Positions 24,001 through 34,266 of a stretch of DNA of 64,000 bases are shown piece after piece. Source of the DNA: Poecilobothrus nobilitatus (lineage: Eukaryota; Arthropoda; Insecta; Diptera; Dolichopodidae); NCBI GenBank assembly GCA_947095535.1, contig OX352772.1, forward strand, positions 52,719,445 to 52,783,444, in the 5' to 3' direction. The notes under the pieces were generated by a model, which made no database searches, was not told the origin of the DNA, and saw only the letters and a list, made by a program, of their open reading frames with translations. Each line of letters opens with the position of its first letter. The first letter of the stretch is position 1. The position numbers and the translations under genes are program-made.

Positions 24001-25945
24001 TTTGCTCTTTTATTTAATTTAATTATTTAAATGTTTATTTGGCCAGGATTTCATTAAAATATGAACATCTTATTCAGAGAGTCATATCTATTACATATTA
24101 TAAACTTCTTGTATTGTTTTATTATCTTTGACAAGTATTATGAATGTTATTTGATCTCATTTTAGAATACAGAATAAGTCTTTCTATGCAATGTGAATGT
24201 GGGAATTTACATCCATAATTACGAAAGTTAATTATCCATAAATCCAATAAAAAACTGATAACTAGAAAAATTGATGTTCTATTATTTTTAATAGTAAAAT
24301 AATAATAAAAAAAAAAAGCGGTTATATTAAGGCTTATTATTATTTATTATTATATAAATAAATTCAAGAATTCATATTACTTCAGCTAATAATAAAACAA
24401 TTATGATATTTTCATGTAAAGTATACAACCAACAAGTGAATCTCATTTGATCGAACTCAGCTAGGTTATTTGAAGTTCATAATCTCTTAGATTACCAGCA
24501 ATTATAATTTTTCCTTTTTGATAATTTTTCTTCATATAAAAACCTAAGTAAACATTAATAAAATTTTTCTTTCAAGCTTTTTAAGGAAATCCGTACACAG
24601 TTAATCGTATCTCGTCCCTTGACAATTTTTTCCGATTAATTTTATGTTTGGTTCATATTAATCGTAGGTTAAGACTAAACTAAGTCACTGAAACTGTAAT
24701 CACGATAGAATTTTTTATGTTCTGGTTTTTCTTTCTCACTTTTCCTTCCTCCGCTATTTTGTTTGCTGAGTAAAGTATTAACTTTAAACAAAAAAATAAA
24801 AAAAAGAAATTTTATGTTCATACAAAAGTTTTTGCCCAAAAAAAAAAAAAAAACAAAAGGAAAAAAAAAATTTTTTTTTATATACATATATAAAAAGTTC
24901 AATGAACTGAGCATCATTACAATCATCATCTATTGTCTGTATGTCTATATAGAAAAAAAAAAAAAAACAAAAACAAAAAGGAACACAAATAGTTTTAATG
25001 AGCTTTTTGTGTTTAAATTAGGTGCATTAAAATGAATTTCGCGAATTTATATTAATTCACACAAACATATTTAATAATATATGATATTTTACATTTATAG
25101 ATACACGTTTTATATTGAAATTAAAAAAAAAAAAAAAACAAAACTAAAAATAGTTATTATAAAAGTTTTGTGGTCTGATATTTAGAACTTTCAATATGAA
25201 GACCTAAACAAAAAAACAAAACATAAAAAAACATTTTAAATTAATAATCGTTGTATTTTAATGCAAGTGGAAATTTACATTTCACCATTATATTTGTAAT
25301 TATTTACCATATATGGTGAATATTTTTTTTTTTTTGATAGGTTTATGACCTTTGATACTTTTTTACTATAACAAACATACAAATGGTCATGGTATCGTAT
25401 TACTTTATTTTTGTGGTTTGCACATGGTAAAAATTGATGATTGGTAATTTCTAATGCATTTTTGTATTTCTATTTAAATGGTTTTCTAATTAAGCACATA
25501 AAATATCACATTACATACTTCTTTTTTTGGAATTCATTGAATTCTGCATTCTTTGTGACATATTGCATTACGAGTTGATTTTGTATATCGGATATAATAA
25601 TTTTTTTTTTTTTTTATATCAAAGAAAAATAACATAATATTTTAATAAAATAAATAATTTTTTTTTGTTGGTTTTTTTATATATCTAAGGTCATTGTAAA
25701 AACATCTGTACAATTTTATAAATTTGGGACCAGTTTGACCGCATACCAGTTGAACTTCTGTAAAAACATCATTGTAACCCTTATAACGTAGACGTATTGT
25801 TAAAAGTTAAAATATTATCTTCTTTTCTTTTATTTGCTAATAATTGAACGGTATAATCTATATGGAAGCATATTCGCTGTTGTATAATGTACATTTCCAC
25901 GAAACATATTTTTTGTACTTGAATGCTGTAAGAAAATAATACAAA
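18050..25945. other. 8-kb A+T-rich stretch with homopolymers, no gene seen
   Basis: This is the longest stretch in which I find no recognisable element. It is unusually rich in long A or T runs, for example 20398-20414, 20693-20707, 21208-21260 (T runs split by single G), 22426-22440, 23166-23187, 24838-24868, 24952-24967 and 25591-25614. The segment 19690-19990 and the segment 22560-22800 are less biased and less repetitive than their surroundings. All frames here are low-complexity. It most resembles intron or intergenic DNA. Confidence 0.5.
21208..21260. repeat. (T)n-G microsatellite
   Basis: A run of T tracts of 7-15 bases separated by single G residues. Simple repeat by slippage; no further meaning visible. 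Confidence 0.8.
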
Positions 25946-26140
25946 ACAAGGTAGAATGTAAACCAACGGTTTTTAAAAGCGCACATTTCCAAAACTCAAT
26001 ACAAATTGTTTAGAAGTGTGACTTACACAAAAATTTGAAAATTTCATGTAATAAGAAAAAACTTGAAAATAGGACATTTTTGAGATTTTGAGGGGCCGTA
26101 AGTCCGGAATCCTATATAACTAAGAAAAGCTGTTAACACA

Positions 26141-27094
26141 CGTAAAAATATATTATTGAAGCTTTAATTTTTATGTCTTGCCGAAGAAAAGTTTTTACAG
26201 GTGCCTAAGTTACAGGTGTCTAAAAATAGCAAATTTTCAATTTTTGAGGCGTAATAACTCTTAAAGAGGGGGCGTTACCAAAAAATTTTCTGAAGAAACT
26301 TATACTAATTCTAAAAGTTCTTTCCTGTCTCAAAATTTCAGGTTCCTATCTAAAGGGGTGCCGGAGTTATGAAAAAAGAAATTTCATGCAAAATGTGGTT
26401 TTCACATAACGGTAAATTTAAATCGTAAATTACAAAATACTACATAATTTTGATATTGCTTTATATAGATAATAAAATTTTCGATCTTCTGGCGGTTTTA
26501 GATTGCAAAACTATTACGCAAAGCCCGAGATATATACATCTGAAAATGGAGCTTTTTTACAATTTTGAAGAGCTGCAGCTTTGGAACCCTTTACAACTAA
26601 AATAAACCTTTCACACACGTAAAAATATATTATTGTAGCTTTCATTTTCATGTCTTGCCGAAGAAAAATTTTTACAGGTGCCTAAGTTACAGGTGTCTAA
26701 AAATAGCAAATTTTCAATTTTTGAGGCGTAATAACTCTTAAAGAGGGGGCGTTACCAAAAAATTTTCTGAGGAAACTTATACTAATTCTAAAAGTTCTTT
26801 CTTGTCTCAAAATTTCAGGTTCCTATCTAAAGGGGTGCCGGAGTTATGAAAAAAGAAATTTCATGCAAAATGTGGTTTTCACATAACGGTAAATTTAAAT
26901 CGTAAATTACAAAATATTACATAATTTTGATATTGTTTCATATAGATAATAAAATTTTCGATCTTCTGCCGGTTTTAGATTGCAAAACTATTACGCAGAG
27001 CCCGAGATATATACATCTGAAAATGGGGCTTTTTTACAATTTTGAAGAGCTGCAACTTTGGAACCCTTTACAATTAAAATAAACCTTTCACACA
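26141..27094. repeat. Recent internal tandem duplication, 477-bp period
   Basis: Two almost identical consecutive units inside HINE-A copy A1, at 26141-26618 and 26619-27094 (478 and 476 bp). Differences are a few scattered substitutions and single-base indels. Copies at 40.2 and 47.6 kb have only one such unit plus the diverged one, so the extra unit arose within this lineage or locus. Confidence 0.8.
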
Positions 27095-27650
27095 CGTAAA
27101 AATATATTATTGTAGCTTTAATTTTTACATCTTGCAGAAGTAAAATGTGTGCAGGTTCCTAAGTTACAGGTGTTTAAAAATAGCAAATTTTCAATTTTTA
27201 AGCCCTAATAGCTCATAAACAGGGGGTGGTCCGAAAAAATTTTCTGAGCAAACTTATACTAATTCTAAAAGTTCTTTCTTGCCTCAAAATTTCAAGCTTG
27301 TATCTAGAAGCGTGCCGGAGTTATGAAAGTAGAAAAATCATGCAAAATTTGGTTTTCACATAACGGTAAATTTAAATACTAAATTTAAAAAAATTGTATA
27401 ATTTTGATATTAATTTACAAAGATAAAAGAAATACCTGTCGAATGACGTTTTCAGATTGAAAAAATCTTAAGCAGAACATAAGATATATGCATTTAAAAA
27501 TAGGGCTTTTTCAAAGTTTGAGGGGGTGTAGCTCCGTAATGGGGGGGGCTACATGAAAAAGTTGTTCCACAAAATTATTTTTTTTATAAGACCTACCTAT
27601 GGTTAAAATTTTTTTTCTCTATCTTTAACGGTGTAGAAGTTTTGTAAACA

Positions 27651-27685
27651 GACGGACGGACGGACGGACGGACGGACGGACGGAC
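27651..27685. repeat. (ACGG)n array of HINE-A copy A1
   Basis: About eight perfect 4-bp units. Shorter arrays sit at the same place in the other copies (31511-31530, 48782-48797), which marks the array as part of the element. Confidence 0.85.
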
Positions 27686-27740
27686 AGAGTGAAACTAATA
27701 AGCACATTTTTTCAAAATTTTTTTGGAAATGTGCTAAAAA

Positions 27741-28479
27741 AAAGAGCCCAGCAAATCAAAGTATGTATATATGACTGAACGGAATTAACTGGATAAAGCT
27801 AAACGAAAAGTTTCCAGGAAGATTGAAAATAATCCTATGAAAATTTTTCTAAGAATTAAAAAATGGTTGTGAAGTTAAAAACTAAGTATAATCTATAGAG
27901 TTTTTTAAATATGATCGCAGGATCCTTGGAGTAAAAAGTAATTTAGTTGTTTCGCGATTTCATTGAAACATATCTAAGAACTCTGATTACCTTGATCATG
28001 ATTCAAATCTATCAAAATATCTTTTTTGAATATTTTCTGATTCAATTTGTTTTTTTTTTTTTAAATTCAAGCATTTTTTTTTAAAGAGTATTAAATTGTT
28101 TAATGTTATCTTTAAGAGCCCATTTTTCTCCGTCTTTTCTTTTTTGTTGCGAATTCAATGTTATAAAAACAAAAAAAATATTATAATTTTAAAGAAACAG
28201 AAAGTAGAGAACGCCCAACAGAGAAATTAACTGTAAAACGGATTTTGGTGAATTAAATATTTGTGATTATCGTTAAAATTAAGTGAATTTTGAATGAATA
28301 TTGAATGAAAATCCGTAAAATAATAAGAAATTTTAAAAACTTCATCCAAAATTATGTTATGAATGTTATGAAAATATGATTTTTATACCTGTACGAAAAT
28401 ATATTTGCTATATTACCTTTATAACTATTGCTTCTAAAGAACGCAATATACAGAAATAAGTACAGATATTCTTGTTCAG
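27741..28479. other. A+T-rich stretch, no gene seen
   Basis: Nothing supported. Contains T runs near 28048-28062. Confidence 0.45.
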
Positions 28480-28562
28480 TATTGAATTTTGAGTCGATTC
28501 CGCATTCAGTTATGTCTGTCCGTTTATCTTTCCGTTCGTACTTTTTATTCACAATTTTTACC
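28480..28562 (+). mobile_element. HINE-C fragment with decayed GTCC array
   Basis: The stretch 'gaattttgagtcgattc' at about 28484 recurs at 35855 in the longer HINE-C copy. It is followed by 'gtctgtccgtttatctttccgttcg', a degraded (GTCC/GTTC)n array. A frame reading across it on the minus strand (28352-28564) is a by-product of this array. Confidence 0.5.
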
Positions 28563-28676
28563 ATTTCATTTCTATGTACCGAATATTTTAGAATCTAGAT
28601 TCTAGAGTGTTACGTATCAGTTTTTAAAGCAACGAAGGAAGCGTTATTTTAAAATATTTAAAAAAAAAAATGAATA

Positions 28677-28848
28677 ACTAAATCTAGGGTCCTTTATTGA
28701 TTGGTGTTATTTTCAATTGCGGAAATGGATCGGAAATAGGTTTTTTAGACAGGAAATTAACTAAATCGAGGGTCCCCCACTTGATTAGTGTTATTTTCAA
28801 TTTCGGAAAAGGATCTGAAATAGGTTTTTTAGACACGAAATTCACCGA
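28677..28848. repeat. Tandem duplication, 83-bp period, two units
   Basis: The landmark 'aaatc(t/g)agggtcc' occurs at 28680 and 28763. Both units contain 'ttgatt.gtgttattttcaatt', 'cggaaa.ggatc.gaaatagg' and 'ttttttagaca'. Not found elsewhere in the window; no coding frame. Confidence 0.75.
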
Positions 28849-29091
28849 AATTGAGTTTTCAAATGAAATGTAGATATATTTTTCTCAAGCATATTCGGAT
28901 TCTATATATAAAAAAAAAAATTATAATAAAATAAATTTTTAAAAACCGCTTTTTTTGAACTAAAAAGTAGAAAATAAATTTTTAATTGCGAATTTTTCTG
29001 TAATTTTCTAAATTATATTGTTACGATGGAAGTTTCTTTAAAAAAAATTTATCTCAACATACCATTTATATATGTGCCATAAAGCCTCTGA

Positions 29092-29148
29092 AATTAATAT
29101 AAAAGCTGGAAGCATGGAGTACTGCTAATTAATATAAAAGCTGGAAGC
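29092..29148. repeat. 22-bp perfect direct repeat, 35 bp apart
   Basis: An identical 22-bp stretch (starting aattaatataaaagc) lies at 29092-29113 and 29127-29148. It sits immediately outside the left arm of the inverted-repeat element that follows, so it may reflect local slippage or an earlier insertion. Confidence 0.8.
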
Positions 29149-29274
29149 CCACGAAAGGTCGCTTTATTTAATCTCGCTTACAAAATTCTCACTTTTCAAA
29201 AATCTCGCTTACAAAAATCTTGCTTTTCAAAAATCTCGCCTACAAAAATCTATTATATTTATATTATATTTATC

Positions 29275-29292
29275 TTGGGCCGCGCGGCCCAA
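29275..29292. repeat. Perfect 18-bp G+C palindrome
   Basis: TTGGGCCGCGCGGCCCAA equals its own reverse complement. It is a G+C island in some of the most A+T-rich DNA of the window and lies just inside the left arm of the fold-back-like element. It could be a protein-binding or replication/hairpin site of the element; function unknown. Confidence 0.9.
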
Positions 29293-29423
29293 ACAAATAT
29301 AAGAAAATAAAACAAAAACAAGCGATATTTTAATTTTATTGTTAAAAGTATTTTATTTTCTTAATTTAATTTTTTAAGTAATAAATTTGTACTATATATT
29401 ATTATATAATTATTAAAATATAG

Positions 29424-29552
29424 ATGGTAATCAACAAATCTCATATTGGCTTATATAGGTTAATATCTGAAATGAATAAGGAACTTATTTTGGCTTTAAC
29501 CAAAATTGAGCGAGCAGAGTGTGGGGAATTGCGCATTCCAAAAAAAAAATGA
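29424..29552 (+). CDS. Candidate 42-residue frame inside the fold-back-like element
   Basis: ATG at 29424, TGA at 29550-29552. The product has mixed, helix-prone composition (YRLISEMNKELILALTKIE is its core) ending in a lysine run encoded by a poly-A tract just before the stop. It is followed at once, with an ATGA overlap, by a second basic frame in the -1 register. I do not recognise it. The poly-A tract at the junction is where replication slippage or frameshifting would be expected, so the two frames may be one broken or frameshifted coding region of the transposon. Confidence 0.3.
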   Translation: MVINKSHIGLYRLISEMNKELILALTKIERAECGELRIPKKK

Positions 29553-29659
29553 AACAAATTAAAAAAAAAAAGCGCATTGCAGCTATTATAAAAAGAAGAA
29601 GAAAAATGAGTAGGCTATCATTTTTAAAAAGGATTGCCCAAAATATAGTTTTAAATTAA
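29549..29659 (+). CDS. Candidate 36-residue, highly basic frame overlapping the previous one
   Basis: ATG at 29549 overlaps the preceding stop (ATGA); the frame ends with TAA at 29657-29659. The product is dominated by Lys and Arg (core KRIAAIIKRRRKMSRLSF), the sort of composition seen in nuclear or nucleic-acid-binding tails. No family is recognised. Its position inside the inverted-repeat element, directly after another plausible frame, is the main reason to report it. Confidence 0.25.
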   Translation: MKQIKKKKRIAAIIKRRRKMSRLSFLKRIAQNIVLN

Positions 29660-30009
29660 CATTTTTGGTAAAAATTAGGCGGTTTAGAGTTAATTATTGC
29701 AATTATTATTATTATTTCTTATTTTCTATTTATAAAGAATTAATATTTTGTTTTTGTTACAAATTGAATTATATTTTTGTTTTTCTATTTCTTTGTTACA
29801 CAATTTACACTTTGTTATTATATAAATATACGAAAACATGACTAAATATACAACTATAAGAAAAAAAGACTAAAAAAAACTTAAATTACTTCATTCATTT
29901 TTTTTTTTTATTTTACACGAAATAGCGAGATAAAAGCGATATTTTTATTAAAGCGAGATTTTTGTGAACGAGATTTTTGAATAGCGAGATTTTTGTGAGC
30001 GAAATTATG

Positions 30010-30795
30010 TCATAACCAGATTAAAGAGGGTGAACTTCTGGGATGCACCGCTAAAAGATTATCTGTACCATTCCTATTTTAAATATCGAAAAAAAAAAGA
30101 AAAAAATTATTAAAACAATTATTTTACAGAATATATCGAAAAAGTTGTATTTTGAAATCTTCAATCAAAAAAATATTTATGTTATTTAATAAAATTTATG
30201 TATCTATAAATTTTATTTTATTTATGTATAACTTTTTATAACTTGTACATAAATATATGTACACGCATATAATATCCTTTTAAACTTATTTATTTTAACA
30301 AAATCTTTAACTTTATCTATATTTTATTATTCTAATAATTATCCTGTTCTAAGTTTTCTTTTTTTTTATTTCCTAGTATTATTCGAATTATTTTAGTTAA
30401 TTTATTCGAATTGCATGATTATATAATCAAGAAAAGAAAATTCTTAAATTTAATAGCAATTAACACATGATCAGCAAAAATACTCTTATCATTGTAAAAC
30501 AAAATAAAAAGCAAAAAAAAAAAAAAAAACAATAAAGAGTCTAGTCTTCGAGTCAATACTTGAATATTAACAAATAGGATTTAATATACCTATACACCAT
30601 ACGTATGTGTTTAATGTATACATATACGATTACTTACATAGATTTATTTACATATACCCATATATATATATTATTATAGAGTGTATTATAGAGTATTTAT
30701 ATCTCATTAATGAAAAATACGTGCAAAGACTTATTAATATTTGAGTGAAATAAAAAAAAAATATTCTAATTATCGCATTATCATTTTGTAGAGTA
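30010..30795. other. A+T-rich stretch, no gene seen
   Basis: Nothing supported; a poly-A run lies near 30510-30530. Confidence 0.45.
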
Positions 30796-30796
30796 A

Positions 30797-31585
30797 CAAG
30801 GTAGAATATAAACCAACGGTTTTTAAAAGCGCACATTTCCAAAACTCAATACAAACTGTTTAGAAGTGTGACTTACACAAAAATTTGGAAATTTCATGTA
30901 ATAAGAAAAAACTTGAAAATAGGACATTTTTGAGATTTTGAGGGGCCGTAAGTCTGGAATCCTATATAACTAAGAAAAGCTGTTAACACACGTAAAAATA
31001 TATTATTGAACCTTTAATTTTTATGTCTTGCCGAAGAAAATTTTTACAGGTGCCTAAGTTACAGGTGTCTAAAAATAGCAAATTTTCAATTTTTGAGGCG
31101 TAATAACTCTTAAAGAGGGGGCGTTACCATCTTTCTTGCCTCAAAATTTCAAGCTTCTATCTAGAAGCGTGCCGGAGTTATGAAAGTAGAAAAATCATGC
31201 AAAATTTGGTTTTCACATAACGGTAAATTTAAATACTAAATTTAAAAATATTGTATAATTTTGATATTAATTTACAAAGATAAAAGAAATACCCGTCGAA
31301 TGACGTTTTCAGACAGATGAAAAAATCTTAAGCAGAACATAAAATATATGCATTTAAAAATAGAGCTTTTTCAAAGTTTGAGGGGGTGTAGCTCCATAAT
31401 GAGGGGGGCTACATGAAAAAGTTGTTCCACTAAATTATTTTTTTTATGAGACCTACCTATGGTTAAAATTTTTTTTTCTCTATCTTTAACGGTGTAGAAG
31501 TTTTGTAAACAGACGGACGGACGGACGGACAGAGTGAAACTAATAAGCACATTTTTTCAAAATTTTTTTGGAAATGTGCTAAAAA
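30797..31585 (-). mobile_element. HINE-A copy A2, internally deleted
   Basis: Both ends match A1: 'caaggtagaatataaaccaa' at 30797 and '(gg)aaatgtgctaaaaa' to 31585, with the GCACATTTCC subterminal repeat and a short (ACGG) array at 31511-31530. The interior jumps at about 31129 from the first unit ('gggggcgttaccat') to the middle of the last unit ('ctttcttgcctcaaaatttc'), an internal deletion. Length 789 bp against 1794 bp in A1. Confidence 0.8.
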
Positions 31586-32000
31586 TTGTATAAAAACTTA
31601 TTGTTTTTTTTTTTTTTTCTTCTTTATTCTTAAGTACCCGATACGTTTTATTAAGTTCTGGCTATTAATTCAATTTAAAAGTTCTAGCCTAAAATACAAA
31701 GTACAAATGACATTCATTTTTATTATATTATATTAAAATTTTAATTAAGCGGAGAAAGAACAAAAGCGAGTATATACTTAAATACCTTTAAATTATTATA
31801 AACCTAAAATGAAACCTAATTGAAGAATATTAACATTAACTTTCATGATATCAATTTAATTGGATTTTGTTTTATAATGATGAGAAATGATTAAAAAATT
31901 AAGATATAAATTGAATGATAACAGAACATATCAATGTTAATCAGTTATTAAAATATTCTTAGTAAGAAACTTTATAATAACATGGACTCTGAGATCTAAA
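31586..32000. other. A+T-rich stretch, no gene seen
   Basis: Nothing supported beyond a T run at about 31604-31620. Confidence 0.4.
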
Positions 32001-32009
32001 GAAATATTT

Positions 32010-32110
32010 CTAACCAAATGTAATATTGAGTCGAGTCGACAATTTTTCAGTTCAAAAGTTTAGGGTTGAAATCTTGGTCTGGTTATATACAACAAAAAAA
32101 AAAAAAACAC
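32010..32110 (+). mobile_element. Degenerate tRNA-derived SINE head (tentative)
   Basis: The B-box-like 'gggttgaaatc' with flanks 'ttggtctggttatata' and a following A run parallels the S1 head, which reads 'gggttcaaaccccggtcagg' then 'tcataaataaaa'. A similar stretch lies at about 34775-34815. No A box survives. Confidence 0.3.
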
Positions 32111-32373
32111 AACTCCATAAAATAAATAATAGAAGATGCCGGACATGCTTAAGAGACAAATAAGGGTCTATTTAAAAAGTTTATAAAAGATATCGACTAG
32201 TTTGAATATTACTTGGAAATATAATAAAGGATTAAAAGTTCAAAAGCAAAAAACTTTATATTAAGTCGAAATTTTATGAGGGACGGTGATATTATTTTAA
32301 GTTTTATATTTTTAATTATTTGTGATAACCTTCATCTTCTATAGCTTATCTTAAAATAATTTTATCTTTATTA

Positions 32374-32516
32374 TTGGTGATAACCAGAAAAAATGTCCCA
32401 AGAAATTATTCCGAATCAACGCGACATTGCGAATTTTGAAATATAAAGATGAAATTGAAAAGGAAATAAAGTCGAATGCCGATTTCTTTTTTTTTATATT
32501 CTCGCCAGCCCGGGTG
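32374..32516 (+). mobile_element. MITE family M33, diverged copy
   Basis: Aligned in order with the reverse complement of 33127-33318: 'gtga..ccagaaa.aatg.ccca', 'ccgaatc', 'cattgcgaa' versus 'catcgcaag', 'gaaat.aaag', and 'aaaaggaaataa' followed by 'tcgaat'. The two copies are in opposite orientation about 0.6 kb apart. Ends are blurred in this copy. Confidence 0.5.
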
Positions 32517-32588
32517 AATGTATTCCCGAAAAATGCATTCCCAATTCGGAGGGATTTTACAGTCATTGAACTGTACAGTTGGTTAAAA

Positions 32589-32800
32589 AATCAGAGTTTG
32601 GCCTTTTTCCATATATGTATATTATGCAAGATTCTGAATTAGATGATACTTAAGAATAGGATACTTAAGTAGAAATTAGACGATACTTAAGAGTAGGAAT
32701 CAAAATCAGAGTATTTCCTTTTTCCGAAATATTTAGAAATTATAAATTGGGAGCGATGTTAGAATTTAATTCAAAATTAGTGTTATCCACTTTTTCATAA
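32589..32800. repeat. Short diverged tandem repeats
   Basis: 'aatcagagt' followed by 'cctttttcc' recurs at about 32589 and 32704, a 115-bp spacing. The phrase 'gatacttaaga' occurs at 32644 and 32683, with a variant between. Local slippage products with no coding content. Confidence 0.5.
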
Positions 32801-32804
32801 ATAT

Positions 32805-33035
32805 ATTTATGTATATGTGAGATTTTCAATTAGAAGGAGTTTTAGAGGTGGATTTATATATTTACATATTCTGGATAAAGTGTATCACGCTAATTTTGTA
32901 AGCAACTCTAAAAACCTTCCTTACTTCTTACCTCATATTATACTTATATATAAATATTGTGGAAAAAAGGGAATAATGTGATTTTGAATCAATCTCTAAA
33001 GTTCCTTCTAATTCAGAATCCCACTTATACATATT
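32805..33035. repeat. Imperfect inverted repeat (fold-back), arms of about 50 bp
   Basis: The left arm 32805-32860 contains 'aattagaaggagttttagag'. The right arm 32983-33035, read on the minus strand, contains 'aattagaaggaactttagag', with similar flanks ('gagattttc' versus 'gggattctg'). The loop is about 120 bp. Its relation to the neighbouring M33 copies is unclear. Confidence 0.55.
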
Positions 33036-33126
33036 ATATGTATAAATATTTTGAGAAAAGTATATAACCAAAATCTCTGTTAATTATTTTTTAACATATT
33101 TAGTTCAAGCGAAATTTCTCATACAC

Positions 33127-33318
33127 CAGCGGTGTCAATATCAAAAGGAAAAACGAAATATTTCGAAAACGGAAATAAGGGCGATTCGAAATTATTTCCT
33201 TTTTAAAACGGTAATAAGGCCGAAATCTTAAACTTGGCTATTTGGGCTTTATTTCGTCTTGCGATGGGAAATAAAGCCGATTCGGTTTTATTTCTTTGGG
33301 CATTATTTCTGGTCACTG
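33127..33318 (-). mobile_element. MITE family M33, copy with CAG...CTG ends
   Basis: Starts CAGCGGTGTCAATA and ends ..TGGTCACTG, i.e. CAGTGACCAG read from the other side. CAG-beginning termini of the form CAGNGGTG are common in hAT transposons, so a non-autonomous hAT is possible, but no 8-bp target duplication is visible. It contains 'ggaaataa(g/a)g.cgattcg' on both halves in direct or inverted form. A diverged relative lies at 32374-32516. No coding frame. Confidence 0.5.
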
Positions 33319-33609
33319 GGTTTAGAAATCTCTTAAATTATTAATCTGCCGTGTCTATGTTTACATTAAATTTTTTCAAAAATATGGATGAATAAACACA
33401 AGATAAAAATTTTTAATTTTTAAATGTTGTAATATTCTTACGAATTTTTTTTTTGTTTTTCAAAGTACTGTTTTTTTATAATTAAAGTTAAAAAAAAACA
33501 AGCAATTAAAATGCCAAGAATTTCCGAAAAAGCAAAGAAAACGTATATTGAAAAATATTTCATAATAATATAAAAATTAGTTAGAAAATTTTATTAGAAA
33601 AGCATTGGG

Positions 33610-34266
33610 AAAAATCAAGGTACATATTCGTCAATTTTAAGGTAACCCTATATATTTTATTAAGAAAAGTTGTTAACGGAAATAAAAATATGATGTTGAA
33701 GCCTTAACTTGAAAAAATTTGGATAGCTGTTTAAAAATGGGAAACTCCTTAAAGTTCCTAAACCGAAGGCGGCACAAAAATATGTTCTGAAATGACACAT
33801 ACGTGACACATAAAGTTCTAAGGATCGAACCCCTCTCAATTTCCAGTTTTTCACTTAAACCGTTTGAAAAGTTGAAGGGGTAAAAATTTATGTAAAATAT
33901 TGAGTTTCTCATAATGCTAATTTCAAATACAGTATGGTCAAAGTATATATTTATTTTATGTATACTTCGAAAGCTTGTTAAAGCTGCTATCATTTGTTAT
34001 TTCTAGATTGAAAATATACTTAATAGAACTTATGTTATATCAATTGAAAGGGATTTTTCGAATTTTGCGGAGCTGTAGGCGTAAGCGGTGCGAATACAGA
34101 AAACGGTTGCTCCTTAAAATTAATTTTTTTACGATATCTATATTTGTAGTTAACATATTGCTCTATTTCAAAAGGGGGGTTAGAAGTTTTGTAAACACTC
34201 GAACAGACGAATAGACAGACAGAGTGAAACAAATAGGCACATCTTTTCAAAAATCTGCTAAAAAAA
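33610..34266 (-). mobile_element. HINE-A decayed copy (A9)
   Basis: Contains 'aagaaaagttgttaacgg', 'tgttgaagcc', 'tgtttaaaaatgg.aaa', 'ctgaaatgacaca' and the terminal block 'gtaaacactcgaacagacg', 'agacagacagagtgaaacaaataggcac', ending 'aaaatctgctaaaaa'. The end carrying 'aaccaacgg' is lost. Frames on both strands across it are artefacts. Confidence 0.6.

Larger units (their letters stand above)
25947..27740 (-). mobile_element. HINE-A copy A1, longest, with internal 477-bp array
   Basis: Non-autonomous Helentron-like element. The ends are 'caaggtagaatgtaaaccaa' at 25947 and 'aatgtgctaaaaa' near 27740. A perfect 14-bp subterminal inverted repeat is present: GCACATTTCCAAAA at 25981-25994 and its complement at 27721-27734. 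An (ACGG)n array lies at 27651-27685 (GTCC on the minus strand), next to a terminal foldback 'agcacatttttt..ggaaatgtgct' at 27700-27735. The interior holds three similar units: 'cgtaaaaata' recurs at 26141, 26619 and 27095. Units 1 and 2 are nearly identical; unit 3 is clearly diverged. There is no coding frame. (GTCY)n arrays plus subterminal inverted repeats are known features of HINE/DINE-1 elements; the family name here is mine. Confidence 0.8.
29158..30008. mobile_element. Inverted-repeat (fold-back-like) element with subrepeated arms
   Basis: The left arm (about 29161-29250) and right arm (about 29915-30007) are inverted relatives. Each is itself built of repeats of 'caaaaatctcgctt.acaaaaatctcgct' type with a period near 31 bp. 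Between them lie an 18-bp GC palindrome (29275-29292) and two short overlapping frames coding for a very basic peptide (29424-29659). Arms made of tandem subrepeats are characteristic of fold-back elements. Whether this belongs to that group or another superfamily cannot be decided here. Exact termini and target duplication are not clear. Confidence 0.65.

Noticed and set aside
23044..25035. Several 84-91-codon frames rich in Lys or Phe
   Set aside because: They are produced by long A or T runs and read on both strands.
32589..32720. CRISPR-like regularly spaced repeats
   Set aside because: The repeats are diverged, of unequal spacing and only two or three in number, in a eukaryotic context.
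33660..34250. Several overlapping frames up to 106 codons on both strands
   Set aside because: All lie in decayed HINE-A copy A9; overlapping frames on both strands are typical of chance.
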